Assembly: GCA_046350655.1 (NCBI GenBank)
Contig: JAXMAB010000007.1
Coordinates: forward strand, 1 to 64,000
Direction: 5' to 3'
Source: JAEUHO01 sp046350655
GTDB taxonomy: Bacteria > Planctomycetota > PLA2 > JAEUHO01
Length of the DNA: 64,000 nucleotides
Of this stretch, positions 49,530 through 58,463 are shown piece after piece. Below the pieces are notes generated by a model. That model had not been told where the DNA came from. It worked only from the letters and a program-made list of their open reading frames with translations, and searched no databases. A program made the translations under genes and the position numbers. The stretch's first letter is position 1. The number at the start of each line of letters is the position of its first letter.

Positions 49530-50162
49530 ATGAAGCTCTCGAAAGCGAAGGGACCGGCCGGGCGCGTCGCCCCGCCGGCGGAGTCGATCGACGTCCGGGA
49601 CGTCCGCGTGGACCCCGGCCAGGACGCGGCGCCGCGCGCGCTGCTGGCGCTCGCGATGAACGCGATGCACGCCCCGCAGGGCCCGGCCCGCGAGGCCGCG
49701 CGCAACCGGTGCCGCGCCGTCGTGGCCATGTTCGAGCGGCTCGTCGGCGCGGCCACCGACGAGATCCTCGCCCGGCGCACGCGCCGGCCGCGGTGGGACC
49801 TCCGGAGGACGACGGTCGTCGTTCACCACGCGCGGATCCACGAGGACCCCGCGGCGGCCCCGCGCGAGGTGACGATCGACGTCGGCGCCGGCGTCGAGCT
49901 CTCGCGCGCGGCCCGCGCGCAGCTCCGCGACCACGCGCACGCTGTCGCCTCCGCGGTCCTCGGCACGCCGGCACCCGGCCAGCGGACCGAGGTCCAGGTC
50001 CGCGCGGCCGACGCCGGGATCCCGGCGCTCGACCACGCGCTCGGCGTCGGCCCCGCCGGCGACGCCCTCTGGCGCGCGTTCGTCGCCGACGTCGCGCGGG
50101 CCGCCGCCGCGCGCTCGAGGCCCCGCGCTCGCGCGGACCGTCGCACCCGGCAGGCACGATGA
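49530..50162 (+). CDS. hypothetical protein preceding the integrase
   Basis: 210 residues from ATG 49530 (an in-frame ATG at 49518 is possible). Middle segments: PGQDAAPRALLALAMNAMHAPQGPAREAARNRCRAVVAMFERLVGAATDEIL, then WDLRRTTVVVHHARIHEDPAAAPREVTIDVGAGVELSRAARAQLRDHAHAVASAV, and a basic tail (ARSRPRARADRRTRQAR). No family recognised. It is in one transcription unit with the integrase, 29 bp upstream. Confidence 0.55.
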   Translation: MKLSKAKGPAGRVAPPAESIDVRDVRVDPGQDAAPRALLALAMNAMHAPQGPAREAARNRCRAVVAMFERLVGAATDEILARRTRRPRWDLRRTTVVVHHARIHEDPAAAPREVTIDVGAGVELSRAARAQLRDHAHAVASAVLGTPAPGQRTEVQVRAADAGIPALDHALGVGPAGDALWRAFVADVARAAAARSRPRARADRRTRQAR

Positions 50163-50191
50163 ACCGCGGGCGACCCGCGTAGGAGGCGAGC

Positions 50192-51774
50192 ATGGCCACG
50201 ACCCGACGGAAGACGAAGCGCGCGAACCGCGACCTCGTTCGGTTGTTCCACCCGACGTGGACGCGCGTCGATCCCGCCACGGGCCGCGTCGTCGAGCGCG
50301 GCGAGGTCGCGACGTGGTGGATCGACTACCGCGAGAACGGCCGGCGGATCCGGCAGAACCTGCGGACCGAGAACCGCACCGACGCCGAGCGCCTCGCCGG
50401 AGAGGTCCGCGAGCGGCTCCGCCGCGCCGCCGTGGGCCTCGCCCCGACGAAGGTCGACGGCGTCCGCGCGCTCCCCTTCTGGCGGCACGTGCGCGGGTTC
50501 CTCGACACGCTGCGCGCCCGCGGCGCCGTCGGTCAGTACCGCGACGACGTCCGGCTCTGCCTCTACAAGGCGCTGCGCGCGACGCACCCGCGGCCGTGGC
50601 GGCCGGGCGCGGCGCCCGACCTCGACGTCGGCCCGGTCGCGGCCTACCTCGTCGAGATCCAGCGGCGAGGCCTCGGCGCGCGGTCCGTCAACCGTCGTGT
50701 CGGGGCGCTGCGCGCGTTCGGCCGCTGGCTCGTCGAGAACCGCCGGACGCCGTTCAACCCCTACGCCGGCCTCCGCCCGGTGAACGTCGAGACCGACCGC
50801 CGGCGCGTCCGTCGATCGCTCGCGGCCGACGAGGTCGCGCGGCTCCTCGAGGCCGCCCGCACCCGGCCGCTCGCCGAGGCTCGCGCAACGGCCGCGGCCG
50901 AGGCCGCCCGCCGGGCCGCCGGCGCGCCGCCGCGGCGGACCGCCGCCGAGGTCACCGACGCCGCCGCGGCGCGGCTCCGGCCGCCGGCGAGGGCAGGGCC
51001 CTCGTCTACGCGCTGGCCGTCGGGACGGGGCTCCGCCGCGGCGAGCTCGCCCGGCTCCGCTGGCAGGACCTCGAGCTCGGCGACCGCGAGGCCGGCGAGG
51101 TCCGGATCCCGGCCGCCTCGGCGAAGTCCCGGCGCGACCAACGGGTGCCGCTCCGGGGGGACCTCGTCGACGCCCTGGCCGCGGAGCGCGCCCGCCGGGC
51201 CGCCGAGCCCGCGAGCGCCCCGGCCGTCGCCCCCTACCTCCCGTCCGTCGAGACGTTCGGGCGGGACCTCATCGCGGCCGGGATCGTCCCGCCGCGGCGC
51301 GACGCCCGCGGCGACCTCGAGCGCGACCGCTGGGGCCGGCTCGTCGCCGACGCGACGGACGACGAGGGCCGGACCGTCGACTTCCACGCGCTGCGGACCA
51401 CGTTCGTCTCGCTCCTGGCCGCGTCCGGCGTCCACCCGCGCGTCGCCCAGGCGCTCGCCCGGCACTCCACCGTCGAGCTGACGATGCGCGCGTACACGGA
51501 CCTCTCGGCGCTCAACCTCCGCGGCGCCGTCGAGGGGCTCCCGGCCGCGGGTTGCTTGCCTTCTGCTTGCCTTAATCGCGCAGAACCGGGGCCTTCTGAG
51601 GCCTCTCAGGGCCCGATTCCGGGGGGTGCGGAGCGCGCGGATCGATCGAAGCCCAGGCGCAAGGAATCGCGTGCTACGGGCACTTCTGGCGCGGTATGCG
51701 GGGTGGCGCGGCCTGAGGGATTTGAACCCCCAACCCCCAGATCCGAAGTCTGGTGCTCTATCCAGTTGAGCTAA
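50192..51774 (+). CDS. tyrosine recombinase (integrase), one frame break
   Basis: ATG 50192 with AGGAGG five bases upstream. N-terminal arm-binding strand (ATWWIDYRENGRRIRQNLRTENRTDAERLAGEVRERL), a core-binding domain (RHVRGFLDTLRARGAVGQYRDDVR, LGARSVNRRVGALRAFGRWLVENRRTPFNPYAGL). After a break near 50990 comes the catalytic domain: GTGLRRGELARLRW (Arg), SAKSRRDQRVPL (Lys), DFHALRTTFVSLL (His-x-x-Arg), ARHSTVELTMRAYTDL (His and Tyr). The frame stays open through tRNA-Arg(TCG) to a stop at 51774, giving a tail that merely translates the antisense of the tRNA. Integration at this tRNA is inferred from adjacency. Confidence 0.88.
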
Positions 51775-51780
51775 GGCCGC
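51707..51780 (-). tRNA. tRNA-Arg (TCG)
   Basis: Minus-strand cloverleaf: acceptor GCGGCCT/AGGCCGC, D-arm GCTC-AACTGGATA-GAGC, anticodon stem CCAGA/TCTGG with loop CTTCGGA (anticodon TCG). The T-arm is GGGGG-TTCAAAT-CCCTC, with a one-mismatch stem. CCA is not encoded. The 3' end faces the integrase, so this is the presumed attachment site of the element; a second copy of its 3' part was not found in the window. Confidence 0.93.
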
Positions 51781-51999
51781 CCGTTCCGTGCACGCGGCAG
51801 GATACCAATCCCCGGATCCCGCGGTACGCGAGGCCCGCGCGCGAGGGTCTGCGCGAACGGTCCGCGCGAATCGCCGATCCCGCAACGCCGCGTCCCCCGT
51901 CCGGCCGGGTGAGAGAGACGGGTGCGAGCGATCGGTGGGGCGAAAACCGCGCCCTGCGCGCGTCCCCTCACGTCCGACGCGGTCCGAAGCGGAAGATGG

Positions 52000-52073
52000 T
52001 GCAGCGCGAGGGAGTCGAACCCCCAACCTTCGGATCCGTAGTCCGATGCTCTATCCAATTGAGCTAGCGCTGC
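52000..52073 (-). tRNA. tRNA-Arg (ACG)
   Basis: Minus-strand cloverleaf: acceptor GCAGCGC/GCGCTGC, D-arm GCTC-AATTGGATA-GAGC, anticodon stem TCGGA/TCCGA with loop CTACGGA (anticodon ACG, read as ICG). T-arm GGGGG-TTCGACT-CCCTC. No encoded CCA. 219 bp from the TCG tRNA, same strand. Confidence 0.95.
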
Positions 52074-52737
52074 ATTCGACCGAAGGGCGGAGGGTACAGG
52101 GCCCCCCGGGACCCCGCAAGGTCTCGCGCAGGCGTCCTCGCGTCGCCGGGCCCCTCGCGCCGCCGCCGGGGCACGGGCCCCCGGGGCACGCGGCCCGACG
52201 CTCCGTCCCGCGCGGGCCGGCCTTCCGGCGGGCGCCCCGAGTCGTCCGCGCGGAGGGCGCGAGGCCTCCGGCATGCGCGCGAAGCGGATTCCGACTTCGA
52301 AACCGCCGCGCCGCCCCTTCGAGTGGTCCAGCGCACGGACGCCCGGCGCGCGCGGTGCGCGTCGCGGCGTCGCCGGCGCCGGGCGCGCCGCAGGGGGGCG
52401 ACGAGGTGCGACCCCGCGGACGCGCCCGCTCGCTGGGGGCGCACGGCGACGACGCGACACCGCCGCCGGCCGTACGCGTGCGGAGCACACGCGTGGCACG
52501 CGGAGCGGCGGCGCGCGGGCCCCGCGGCGGCGGACGGGGCGTCGCGGCGGCGGACGGGCCTCGCGTCGACGGAACCGGGTCGCCGCGGGAGCGCGAGGAC
52601 GTGACGCCGCGAGCGACGGCGTGCGAGCGCTCGGTGAAGTCGGCGCGCGCGGCGCGCGGCGCGGCGAGCGGCATGTTTTTGTGGACCCCCGGCGTGCAGG
52701 TTCCATACTTCCCGCTTCGCCGCCGGATCCGCGCGGC
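52074..52737. other. gene-free region upstream of the arginine operon
   Basis: About 660 bp without a supportable gene; ORFs are arginine-rich composition artefacts. It must hold the promoters of tRNA-Arg(ACG) (leftward) and of the arg operon (rightward). The only AT-richer patch is near 52670-52715 (CATGTTTTTGTGG, TTCCATACTT), a likely promoter area. No ArgR-like palindrome was recognised. Confidence 0.4.
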
Positions 52738-52752
52738 GTGGAGGTCACCGCG

Positions 52753-53955
52753 TTGTCCGAGAAGATCGTCCTCGCCTTCAGCGGCGGGCTCGACACGTCG
52801 TTCTGCGCGATCTATCTCCGCGAGACGACGGGGTGCGAGATCGTCTCCGTCTGCGTCGACACGGGCGGGTTCCAGCCCGGCGAGCTCGACCACGTCTCGT
52901 CGCGCGCGCAGGCCGCGGGCGTCCGCGACCACCGCACCGTGGACGGGACGCGCGCGGTGTACGACCGCTTCGTGTCGTACCTGATCAAGGGCAACTGCCT
53001 GCGCGGCGGCGTCTACCCGATGTGCGTCGGCGCGGAGCGCGTCGTCCAGGCCGAGGAGGTCGTGCGCGTCGCGATCGACGTCGGCGCGACGGGCATCGCC
53101 CACGGCAGCACGGGCGCAGGGAACGATCAGGTCCGTTTCGACGTCGCAATACGGACGTTGGCACCTCACCTCAAGATCCACACCCCCGTCCGCGACCTGA
53201 ACTGGTCGCGCGAGCAGGAGACCGAGTACCTCGGCCAGCGCGGGATCCACATCCCGCCCAAGACGACGGCGTACTCCGTCAACGTGGGCCTCTTCGGGAC
53301 GACCATCGGCGGCAAGGAGACCCACGACACGTGGGCCGTGCCGCCGGAAGAGGTCTACTCGATGACGATCGCCGCCGAGCAGGCGCGCGACCGGGCCGAG
53401 GAGCTCGTGATCGGCTTCGAGGCGGGCCTGCCGGTCTCGCTCGACGGCGAGCGGATGGACGGCGTGGCGCTGATCCGCGCGCTGAACGCGCGGTGCAAGC
53501 CGCACGGCGTCGGCCGCGGCATCCACGTCGGCGACACGATCCTCGGGCTCAAGGGCCGGCTCGCGTTCGAGGCGCCGGGCCCGCTGGTGCTCGTGAAGGC
53601 CCACCGCGAGCTCGAGAAGCTCGTGCAGACGAAGTGGCAGGCCTTCTGGCGCAACAGCCTCGGCGAGTTCTACGGCGGCATGCTCCACGAGGGCCTCTAC
53701 TACGACCCCGTGATGCGCGACCTCGAGGCCTACCTCGACTCGTGCAACCGCCACGTGACGGGCGACGTCCGCGTGCGCCTGTTCAAGGGCGCGTTCGACG
53801 TCGTCGGCACGCGCTCGCCGCACTCCCTCTTCGATCGCCGCATCGCCACGTACGGCGAAGGGGCGAAGGCCTGGACCGGCCCGGACGCCGCCGGCTTCAG
53901 CAAGATCTACGGCGTCCCCTCGATGCTCGCGGCCCTGCGCGACCGGAGGTCCTAG
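52753..53955 (+). CDS. argG: argininosuccinate synthase
   Basis: Joins citrulline and aspartate using ATP. 400 residues if translation starts at TTG 52753, selected because GGAGG lies eight bases upstream; an in-frame GTG at 52738 would cover that GGAGG. PP-loop motif AFSGGLDTS at residues 8-16. Family segments: VSVCVDTGG, YPMCVGAERVVQAEEVVRVA, GIAHGSTGAGNDQVRFDVAI, PVRDLNWSREQETEYL, YSVNVGLFGTTIGGKE, KPHGVGRGIHVGDTILGLKGRLAFEAPGPLVL. First gene of the arg operon; next gene begins three bases after the stop. Confidence 0.96.
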   Translation: MSEKIVLAFSGGLDTSFCAIYLRETTGCEIVSVCVDTGGFQPGELDHVSSRAQAAGVRDHRTVDGTRAVYDRFVSYLIKGNCLRGGVYPMCVGAERVVQAEEVVRVAIDVGATGIAHGSTGAGNDQVRFDVAIRTLAPHLKIHTPVRDLNWSREQETEYLGQRGIHIPPKTTAYSVNVGLFGTTIGGKETHDTWAVPPEEVYSMTIAAEQARDRAEELVIGFEAGLPVSLDGERMDGVALIRALNARCKPHGVGRGIHVGDTILGLKGRLAFEAPGPLVLVKAHRELEKLVQTKWQAFWRNSLGEFYGGMLHEGLYYDPVMRDLEAYLDSCNRHVTGDVRVRLFKGAFDVVGTRSPHSLFDRRIATYGEGAKAWTGPDAAGFSKIYGVPSMLAALRDRRS

Positions 53956-53958
53956 GCA

Positions 53959-55002
53959 GTGAAGATTCGTGCCCACAAGCTCGGTAGCGTCGTCAGCCGG
54001 CTCAACCTCGACCACGAGGTCGAGATCAGCCGCAAGGTGGACTCCGTGTCCGGCCAGGTCGTGGTCGTCCGCGCCCTGGAGGAGAAGCGGGTCTACGACC
54101 AGCTCGAGCTGACGACGGGCCGCATGGCCCACGTCGGCAAGGGCGACGTCATCGTCGGCGCGCTGGGCCGGCGCGACGCGCTCCGCGGGTTCCAGGGCAT
54201 CGTCCCCGCCCAGGCGAAGGCCGGCGACACGGTGCACCTGCTCAACCTCGGCGGCGTCGTCGGCCAGGCCGTCAGCGAGAACCGCGACTTCGGCCACCCG
54301 CTGCGCTGCGAGCTGCTCGGCATGGCCGTGCGCGACGGCAAGGGCCTCAACATCGCCGACGCCGCGCTCCCGACCGCGGAGCACATCACGCCGGCGGACT
54401 GCCCGCCGATCATCGTCGTGTCGGGCACGTGCATGAACGCCGGCAAGACGGTGGCCTGCTGCGAGATCATCGCGAAGCTCACCGCGCGCGGCTACGCGTG
54501 CGCGGGCCTCAAGATGACGGGCGTGGCCTGCCAGAAGGACCTCCTGAACATGGAGGACCACGGCGCCCTCGCGACGCTGTCGTTCCTCGACTGCGGCTAC
54601 CCGTCCACCGCGGGCGTGACGAACGTCGCGCCGGTGGCGAAGGGCCTGTTGAAGGCCATCGCCGCGGAGACGAAGGAGGACCTCGACGTCGTCGTGGTCG
54701 AGATGGGCGACGGCGTCATCGGCGCCTACGGCGTCCGCTCGGTCCTCGAGGACCCGGAGATCCGCGCGCTGTTCCGCGCGCACGTGCTCTGCGCGAACGA
54801 CCTCGTCGCGGCGTGGGGCGGCGTGCAGTGGCTCAAGGCCATCGGCCTCGGCGTCGACGTCGTGGCGGGCCCCGCCACCGACAACGACGTCGGCATCCGC
54901 TACGTCTCGTCCGACCTCGGGATCCCCGCGGCCAACGCGCGCGTGGAGCCGGACCGCTTCGCCGACCTCGTCGAGCAGAAGGCGTTCGGCACGTCGCCTT
55001 GA
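53959..55002 (+). CDS. P-loop NTP-binding protein of unknown function in the arg operon
   Basis: 347 residues from GTG 53959. The N-terminal ~145 residues are beta-rich (LGSVVSRLNLDHEVEISRKVDSVSGQVVVVRAL, TVHLLNLGGVVGQAVSENRDFGHPLRCELLGMAV). A P-loop GTCMNAGKT (156-164) opens a nucleotide-binding domain with CCEIIAKLTARGYACAGLKMTGVACQKD. DLDVVVVEMGDGVIGAYGVRSVL is a Walker-B-like strand. The fold resembles dethiobiotin synthetase/MobB/DUF1611-type ATPases, but I cannot name the family. Unusually cysteine-rich around the P-loop. Its stop overlaps argC (TTGA), so it is translated with arginine genes. Confidence 0.75.
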   Translation: MKIRAHKLGSVVSRLNLDHEVEISRKVDSVSGQVVVVRALEEKRVYDQLELTTGRMAHVGKGDVIVGALGRRDALRGFQGIVPAQAKAGDTVHLLNLGGVVGQAVSENRDFGHPLRCELLGMAVRDGKGLNIADAALPTAEHITPADCPPIIVVSGTCMNAGKTVACCEIIAKLTARGYACAGLKMTGVACQKDLLNMEDHGALATLSFLDCGYPSTAGVTNVAPVAKGLLKAIAAETKEDLDVVVVEMGDGVIGAYGVRSVLEDPEIRALFRAHVLCANDLVAAWGGVQWLKAIGLGVDVVAGPATDNDVGIRYVSSDLGIPAANARVEPDRFADLVEQKAFGTSP

Positions 55003-56075
55003 GCGCGACCCCGGCCGTCCCGTCGCCCTCCTCCGGCCCGCGCCGCCGCGTCGCCATCGTCGGCGGCACGGGCTATGGGGGGATGGAGCTCCTCCGCTAC
55101 CTCCTCGACCACCCGGCCGTGGAGGTGACCGCGATCACCAGCCGCACCGAGACCGGCGCGGTCGGCGACGTGCACCCCCACCTGCGCGGGCTCTCCGACC
55201 TGAAGTTCACCGCCGACAAGGCGGTGGACCTCGCGAAGGTCAACGACCTCGTGTTCTTCGCGGCGCCGCACGGCGTGGCGGCGAAGGAGGTGCCGGCGGT
55301 GCTCGAGGCGAGCCCGACGGTGCGCGTCGTGGACCTCTCGGGCGACTTCCGCCTGAAGGACGGCGCGAGCTATCCCGCCGTCTACGGCTGGCCGCACCCG
55401 AACACGTCGTGGCTCGCGAAGGCCGCCTACGGCCTGCCCGAGTGCGGCGCGCGCGCGGCGATCGTCGCGCCCGGCTGCCGCCTCGTGGCGAACCCGGGCT
55501 GCCACGCCTCCGCGACGATCCTCTCGCTCTACCCGCTCGCCAGGGCGGGCCGGCTCACGACGCGGCCGTCGGTCGTGTCGGTGACGGGCTCGTCGGGGTC
55601 GGGCGCGGAGCCGAAGAAGGGCACCCACCACCCCGAGCGCTTCGCGAACTTCAAGGCCTACAAGCCCCTCGAGCACCAGCACGTGCCCGAGATCGAGCAG
55701 GCGCTCGCGGCGGCCGGGGCCCGCGCCCCGCGGATCGCGTTCGTGCCGTGCTCGGGCCCGTTCTCGCGCGGCATCGCGGTCACGACGATCGTCGAGATCG
55801 GCGCGGGGAACGAGGCCGCGGCGAAGGAGGCCTACCGGGCCGCCTACGCCGCCGAGCCGTTCGTCCGGTTCGTGCCGGACGCGGCCGAGGTGCGCGCGGT
55901 CGCGGGCACCAACTTCGTCGACGTGGGCGTCGTGGCGAAGGACGGCGCGTTGTGCGTCACCGTCGCCATCGACAACCTCGGCAAGGGGATGGCCGGCACG
56001 GCCGTCCAGAACATGAACCTCCTCTTCGGCCTTCCCGAGACCACGGGCCTGCGCCGGGCGGGGGCGGGACTCTGA
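54999..56075 (+). CDS. argC: N-acetyl-gamma-glutamyl-phosphate reductase
   Basis: Reduces acylglutamyl phosphate to the semialdehyde with NADPH. TTG 54999 overlaps the previous stop (TTGA); 358 residues. Rossmann motif VAIVGGTGYGGMELLRYLLDHP, FFAAPHGVAAKEV, VVDLSGDFRLKDGASYPAVYGWPHP, YGLPE, the active-site cysteine in VANPGCHASATILSLYPL. VTGSSGSGAEPKKGTHHPERFANFKAYKPLEHQHVPEIEQAL and FVPCSGPFSRGIAVTTIVEI follow. This is the shorter, type 1-like form. Overlaps argD (TGATG). Confidence 0.96.
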   Translation: MSATPAVPSPSSGPRRRVAIVGGTGYGGMELLRYLLDHPAVEVTAITSRTETGAVGDVHPHLRGLSDLKFTADKAVDLAKVNDLVFFAAPHGVAAKEVPAVLEASPTVRVVDLSGDFRLKDGASYPAVYGWPHPNTSWLAKAAYGLPECGARAAIVAPGCRLVANPGCHASATILSLYPLARAGRLTTRPSVVSVTGSSGSGAEPKKGTHHPERFANFKAYKPLEHQHVPEIEQALAAAGARAPRIAFVPCSGPFSRGIAVTTIVEIGAGNEAAAKEAYRAAYAAEPFVRFVPDAAEVRAVAGTNFVDVGVVAKDGALCVTVAIDNLGKGMAGTAVQNMNLLFGLPETTGLRRAGAGL

Positions 56076-57289
56076 TGGACGCCAAGACACGGCTCGAGCG
56101 CGCGATCGGCCCCCTTCCGAAGCACACGTCGGACATCATGCTGGCGGAGGACCGCTGGCAGGTCCCCACCTACTCGAAGTTCCCGGTCGCGATCGTCCGC
56201 GGCGAGGGCTCGTGGGTCTGGGACGCCGAGGGGAAGAAGTACCTCGACCTCTACGGCGGGCACGCCGTCGCGCTCCCGGGCCACTGCCACCCGCGCGTCG
56301 TCGCCGCCATCCAGGCCCAGGCCGAACGCCTCCTCTTCTACAGCAACGTCGTCGCCAACGACGTCCGCGCCGTCGCGGTGAAGGCCCTCGCCGAGCTCGC
56401 GCCCGCGGGCCTGCGCCGCGTGTTCCTCTGCAACAGCGGCACCGAGGCCAACGAGACCGCGCTCAAGATCGCGCGCAAGTTCACGCACCGCATGCGGGTC
56501 GTGAGCCTCGTGGACGGCTTCCACGGCCGCACGCTCGGCGCGCTCGGCGCCACCGGCCTGCCGAAGTACCGCGACCCCGCCTACCCGGTGCCCGTGCAGC
56601 ACGACTACGTGCCGTACGGCGACCTCGAGGCGACGGCGAAGGCCGTGGGCCCGGACACCGCCGCGATCCTCCTCGAGCCGATCCCCTCCATGGGCGGGAT
56701 CCGCGTGGCCCCGCGCGCCTACTTCGAGGGGCTGCGCGCGCTCGCGACGGAGCGCGGCGCGCTGCTCGTGTTCGACGAGGTGCAGACCGGCTTCGGCCGC
56801 ACGGGCACGCCGTTCTGCGGCGAGCACTTCGGCGTCACGCCGGACCTCATCACGGGCGCCAAGGGCACCGGCGGCGGCGTCCCGGCCGGCGTCGTGTTCG
56901 TCCGCGAGGACGTCGCGGCCACGATGAAGCTCGGCGACCAGGGCACGACGTTCGGCGGCGGCCCGCTGGCGTGCGCCGCGATCGCCGCCAACGTGAAGAC
57001 CATCGTCGACGACGACCTCCCGGGCAACGCGGCGCGCGTCGGCGACCGCTGGCGCGCCGCGCTGGCCGCCGTGCCGGGCGTCGTCGGCGTCGCCGGCCTC
57101 GGGCTCATGGTCGGCGTCAACCTCGACCGGCCCGCGAAGGCCGTCGTCGCGTCGCTCCTCGCGCACGGCTTCATCACCGGCACGTGCGAGGCCCTGCCGA
57201 ACCAGATCCGCCTCCTGCCGCCGCTGGTCCTCACGGACGCGCAGGCGGCCTCGTTCACGACGGGCCTCGCGTCCGTCCTCGCGTCGTAG
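56075..57289 (+). CDS. argD: acetylornithine aminotransferase
   Basis: PLP enzyme converting acylglutamate semialdehyde to acylornithine. 404 residues. Class III aminotransferase motifs: YLDLYGGHAVALPGHCHPRVVAAI, FLCNSGTEANETALKIARKFT, VDGFHGRTLGALGATGL, ILLEPIPSMGGIRVAPRAYFEGLRAL, LLVFDEVQTGFGRTG, PDLITGAKGTGGGVPAGVVF (PLP lysine in GAKG), QGTTFGGGPLACAAIAANV. ATG overlaps the argC stop. A 145-bp gap with a family C half-site (near 57375) separates it from argF'. Confidence 0.93.
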   Translation: MDAKTRLERAIGPLPKHTSDIMLAEDRWQVPTYSKFPVAIVRGEGSWVWDAEGKKYLDLYGGHAVALPGHCHPRVVAAIQAQAERLLFYSNVVANDVRAVAVKALAELAPAGLRRVFLCNSGTEANETALKIARKFTHRMRVVSLVDGFHGRTLGALGATGLPKYRDPAYPVPVQHDYVPYGDLEATAKAVGPDTAAILLEPIPSMGGIRVAPRAYFEGLRALATERGALLVFDEVQTGFGRTGTPFCGEHFGVTPDLITGAKGTGGGVPAGVVFVREDVAATMKLGDQGTTFGGGPLACAAIAANVKTIVDDDLPGNAARVGDRWRAALAAVPGVVGVAGLGLMVGVNLDRPAKAVVASLLAHGFITGTCEALPNQIRLLPPLVLTDAQAASFTTGLASVLAS

Positions 57290-57434
57290 CCGCCGTGGTC
57301 GCGCCGACCGGCCCCGTGACGACCGCTCCCTCCCCGGGCCCGCGCCCGACGGGCGACGGTCACCCCGCGGGGGACCGCGAGGCCCGGCGCCGCGCGGGCG
57401 GCGCGCACCGTTCCCGTCCCCGCGGAGCGTGACC

Positions 57435-58463
57435 ATGCTGGACCGGGCCGAGCTCGAGCGCCGTCATTTCCTGTCGCTGCGGACCCTGCCGCGGGCGACG
57501 TGGAACTCGCTCCTGGCGGACGCGGACATCCTCTCGGGCCCGAAGGGGCGCGAGCCTCTGCTGAAGGGCGCGCGCTTCGGCGCGGTCTTCTACAACGCGT
57601 CGCTCCGCACCCGCACGTCGTTCGAGGTCGGCTGCTTCGACCTCGGCGCCCACGCCGTCTACCTCCAGGTGGGCGGCGGCCTGTGGATGCTCGAGCACCG
57701 CGACGGCGTCGTCATGGACGGCGACGCGGCCGAGCACGTGAAGGAGGGCATCGGCGTCCTGGCCCGGATGGTGGACGGCCTCGGCCTGCGCACCTTCGCC
57801 GGCCTCAAGGACTTCGCCGACGACGCCCGCGAGCCGGTGCTGAACGCCGTGGCCCGCGCGTCGTCGGTGCCGGTCCTCAACCTCGAGAGCGCCATGGACC
57901 ACCCCCACCAGGGGCTGGCCGACGCGCTGACGCTGCGCCGCCGCTTCGGCGGGCGCAAGCGCAAGGTGGTCGTGCAGTGGGCGCCGCACGTGAAAGCGCT
58001 GCCCATGGCCGTGCCGAGCGCCGCCTGCCTCGCGTTCGCCCACGAGGGCCACGAGGTGGTCCTCGCGCACCCCGAGGGCTTCGACCTCGACGCGGGCGTC
58101 GTCGCCGACGCGACCCGGATCGCCCGGGAGGCCGGGGGCACGTTCACCGTCACGCACGACCGGGCCGCCGCGCTCGCCGGCGCCCACGCCGTCTACGTGA
58201 AGGCCTGGGGCGCGCGCGGGGGCTACGGCGACCCGTCGGCCCCGGCGAAGGCGCGGGCGGCCCACGGCGACTGGATGTGCACGGAGGCCTCCCTCCGCGG
58301 CACGGACCGGGCGATCGTGATGCACTGTCTCCCCGTCCGTCGTAACGTGGTGATCGCCGACGAGGTCCTCGACGGGCCGCGGTCGGTCGTCCTCGAGCAG
58401 GGCGAGAACCGGCTGCACGTCCAGAAGGCCACGCTCTGCCGCGCGCTCGGAGTCCGTCCGTGA
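57435..58463 (+). CDS. argF': N-acyl-L-ornithine transcarbamylase (ArgF' type)
   Basis: 342 residues from ATG 57435 (GGAG seven bases upstream). The carbamoyl-phosphate site is SLRTRTSF (56-63). Features of N-acetylornithine carbamoyltransferases rather than ordinary OTCases: LQVGGGLWMLEHRDGVVMDGDAAEHVKEGIGVLARMVDGLGLRTF, ESAMDHPHQGLADALTL, VQWAPHVKALPMAVPSA, HCLPVRRNV and ENRLHVQKA. Residue A99 aligns, from memory, with Glu92 of the Xanthomonas enzyme, a position that sets acetyl versus succinyl preference. So the acyl group is uncertain. An OTC replacing role fits the missing ordinary argF in this otherwise complete operon. Stop overlaps argB (GTGA). Confidence 0.85.
   Translation: MLDRAELERRHFLSLRTLPRATWNSLLADADILSGPKGREPLLKGARFGAVFYNASLRTRTSFEVGCFDLGAHAVYLQVGGGLWMLEHRDGVVMDGDAAEHVKEGIGVLARMVDGLGLRTFAGLKDFADDAREPVLNAVARASSVPVLNLESAMDHPHQGLADALTLRRRFGGRKRKVVVQWAPHVKALPMAVPSAACLAFAHEGHEVVLAHPEGFDLDAGVVADATRIAREAGGTFTVTHDRAAALAGAHAVYVKAWGARGGYGDPSAPAKARAAHGDWMCTEASLRGTDRAIVMHCLPVRRNVVIADEVLDGPRSVVLEQGENRLHVQKATLCRALGVRP

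Larger units (their letters stand above)
40310..51780. mobile_element. integrated genetic element at tRNA-Arg(TCG), satellite-like
   Basis: About 11.4 kb of mostly plus-strand, overlapping small genes bounded on the right by a tyrosine recombinase that runs into tRNA-Arg(TCG). Contents: low-GC hypothetical, winged-helix-like protein, two excisionase-type HTH proteins, an S49 peptidase, a replication-initiator-like gene with internal iterons, a zinc-finger protein, a ribbon-helix-helix regulator and the integrase. No terminase, portal, capsid, tail, relaxase or secretion gene was found. The left edge is set by the change of composition after the feo promoter; I could not find a copy of the tRNA 3' end there, so the left limit is approximate. 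Confidence 0.7.

Noticed and set aside
51753..52067. Open frame ending in EGVEPPTFGSVVRCSIQLS
   Set aside because: It is the antisense translation of tRNA-Arg(ACG), a well-known annotation artefact.
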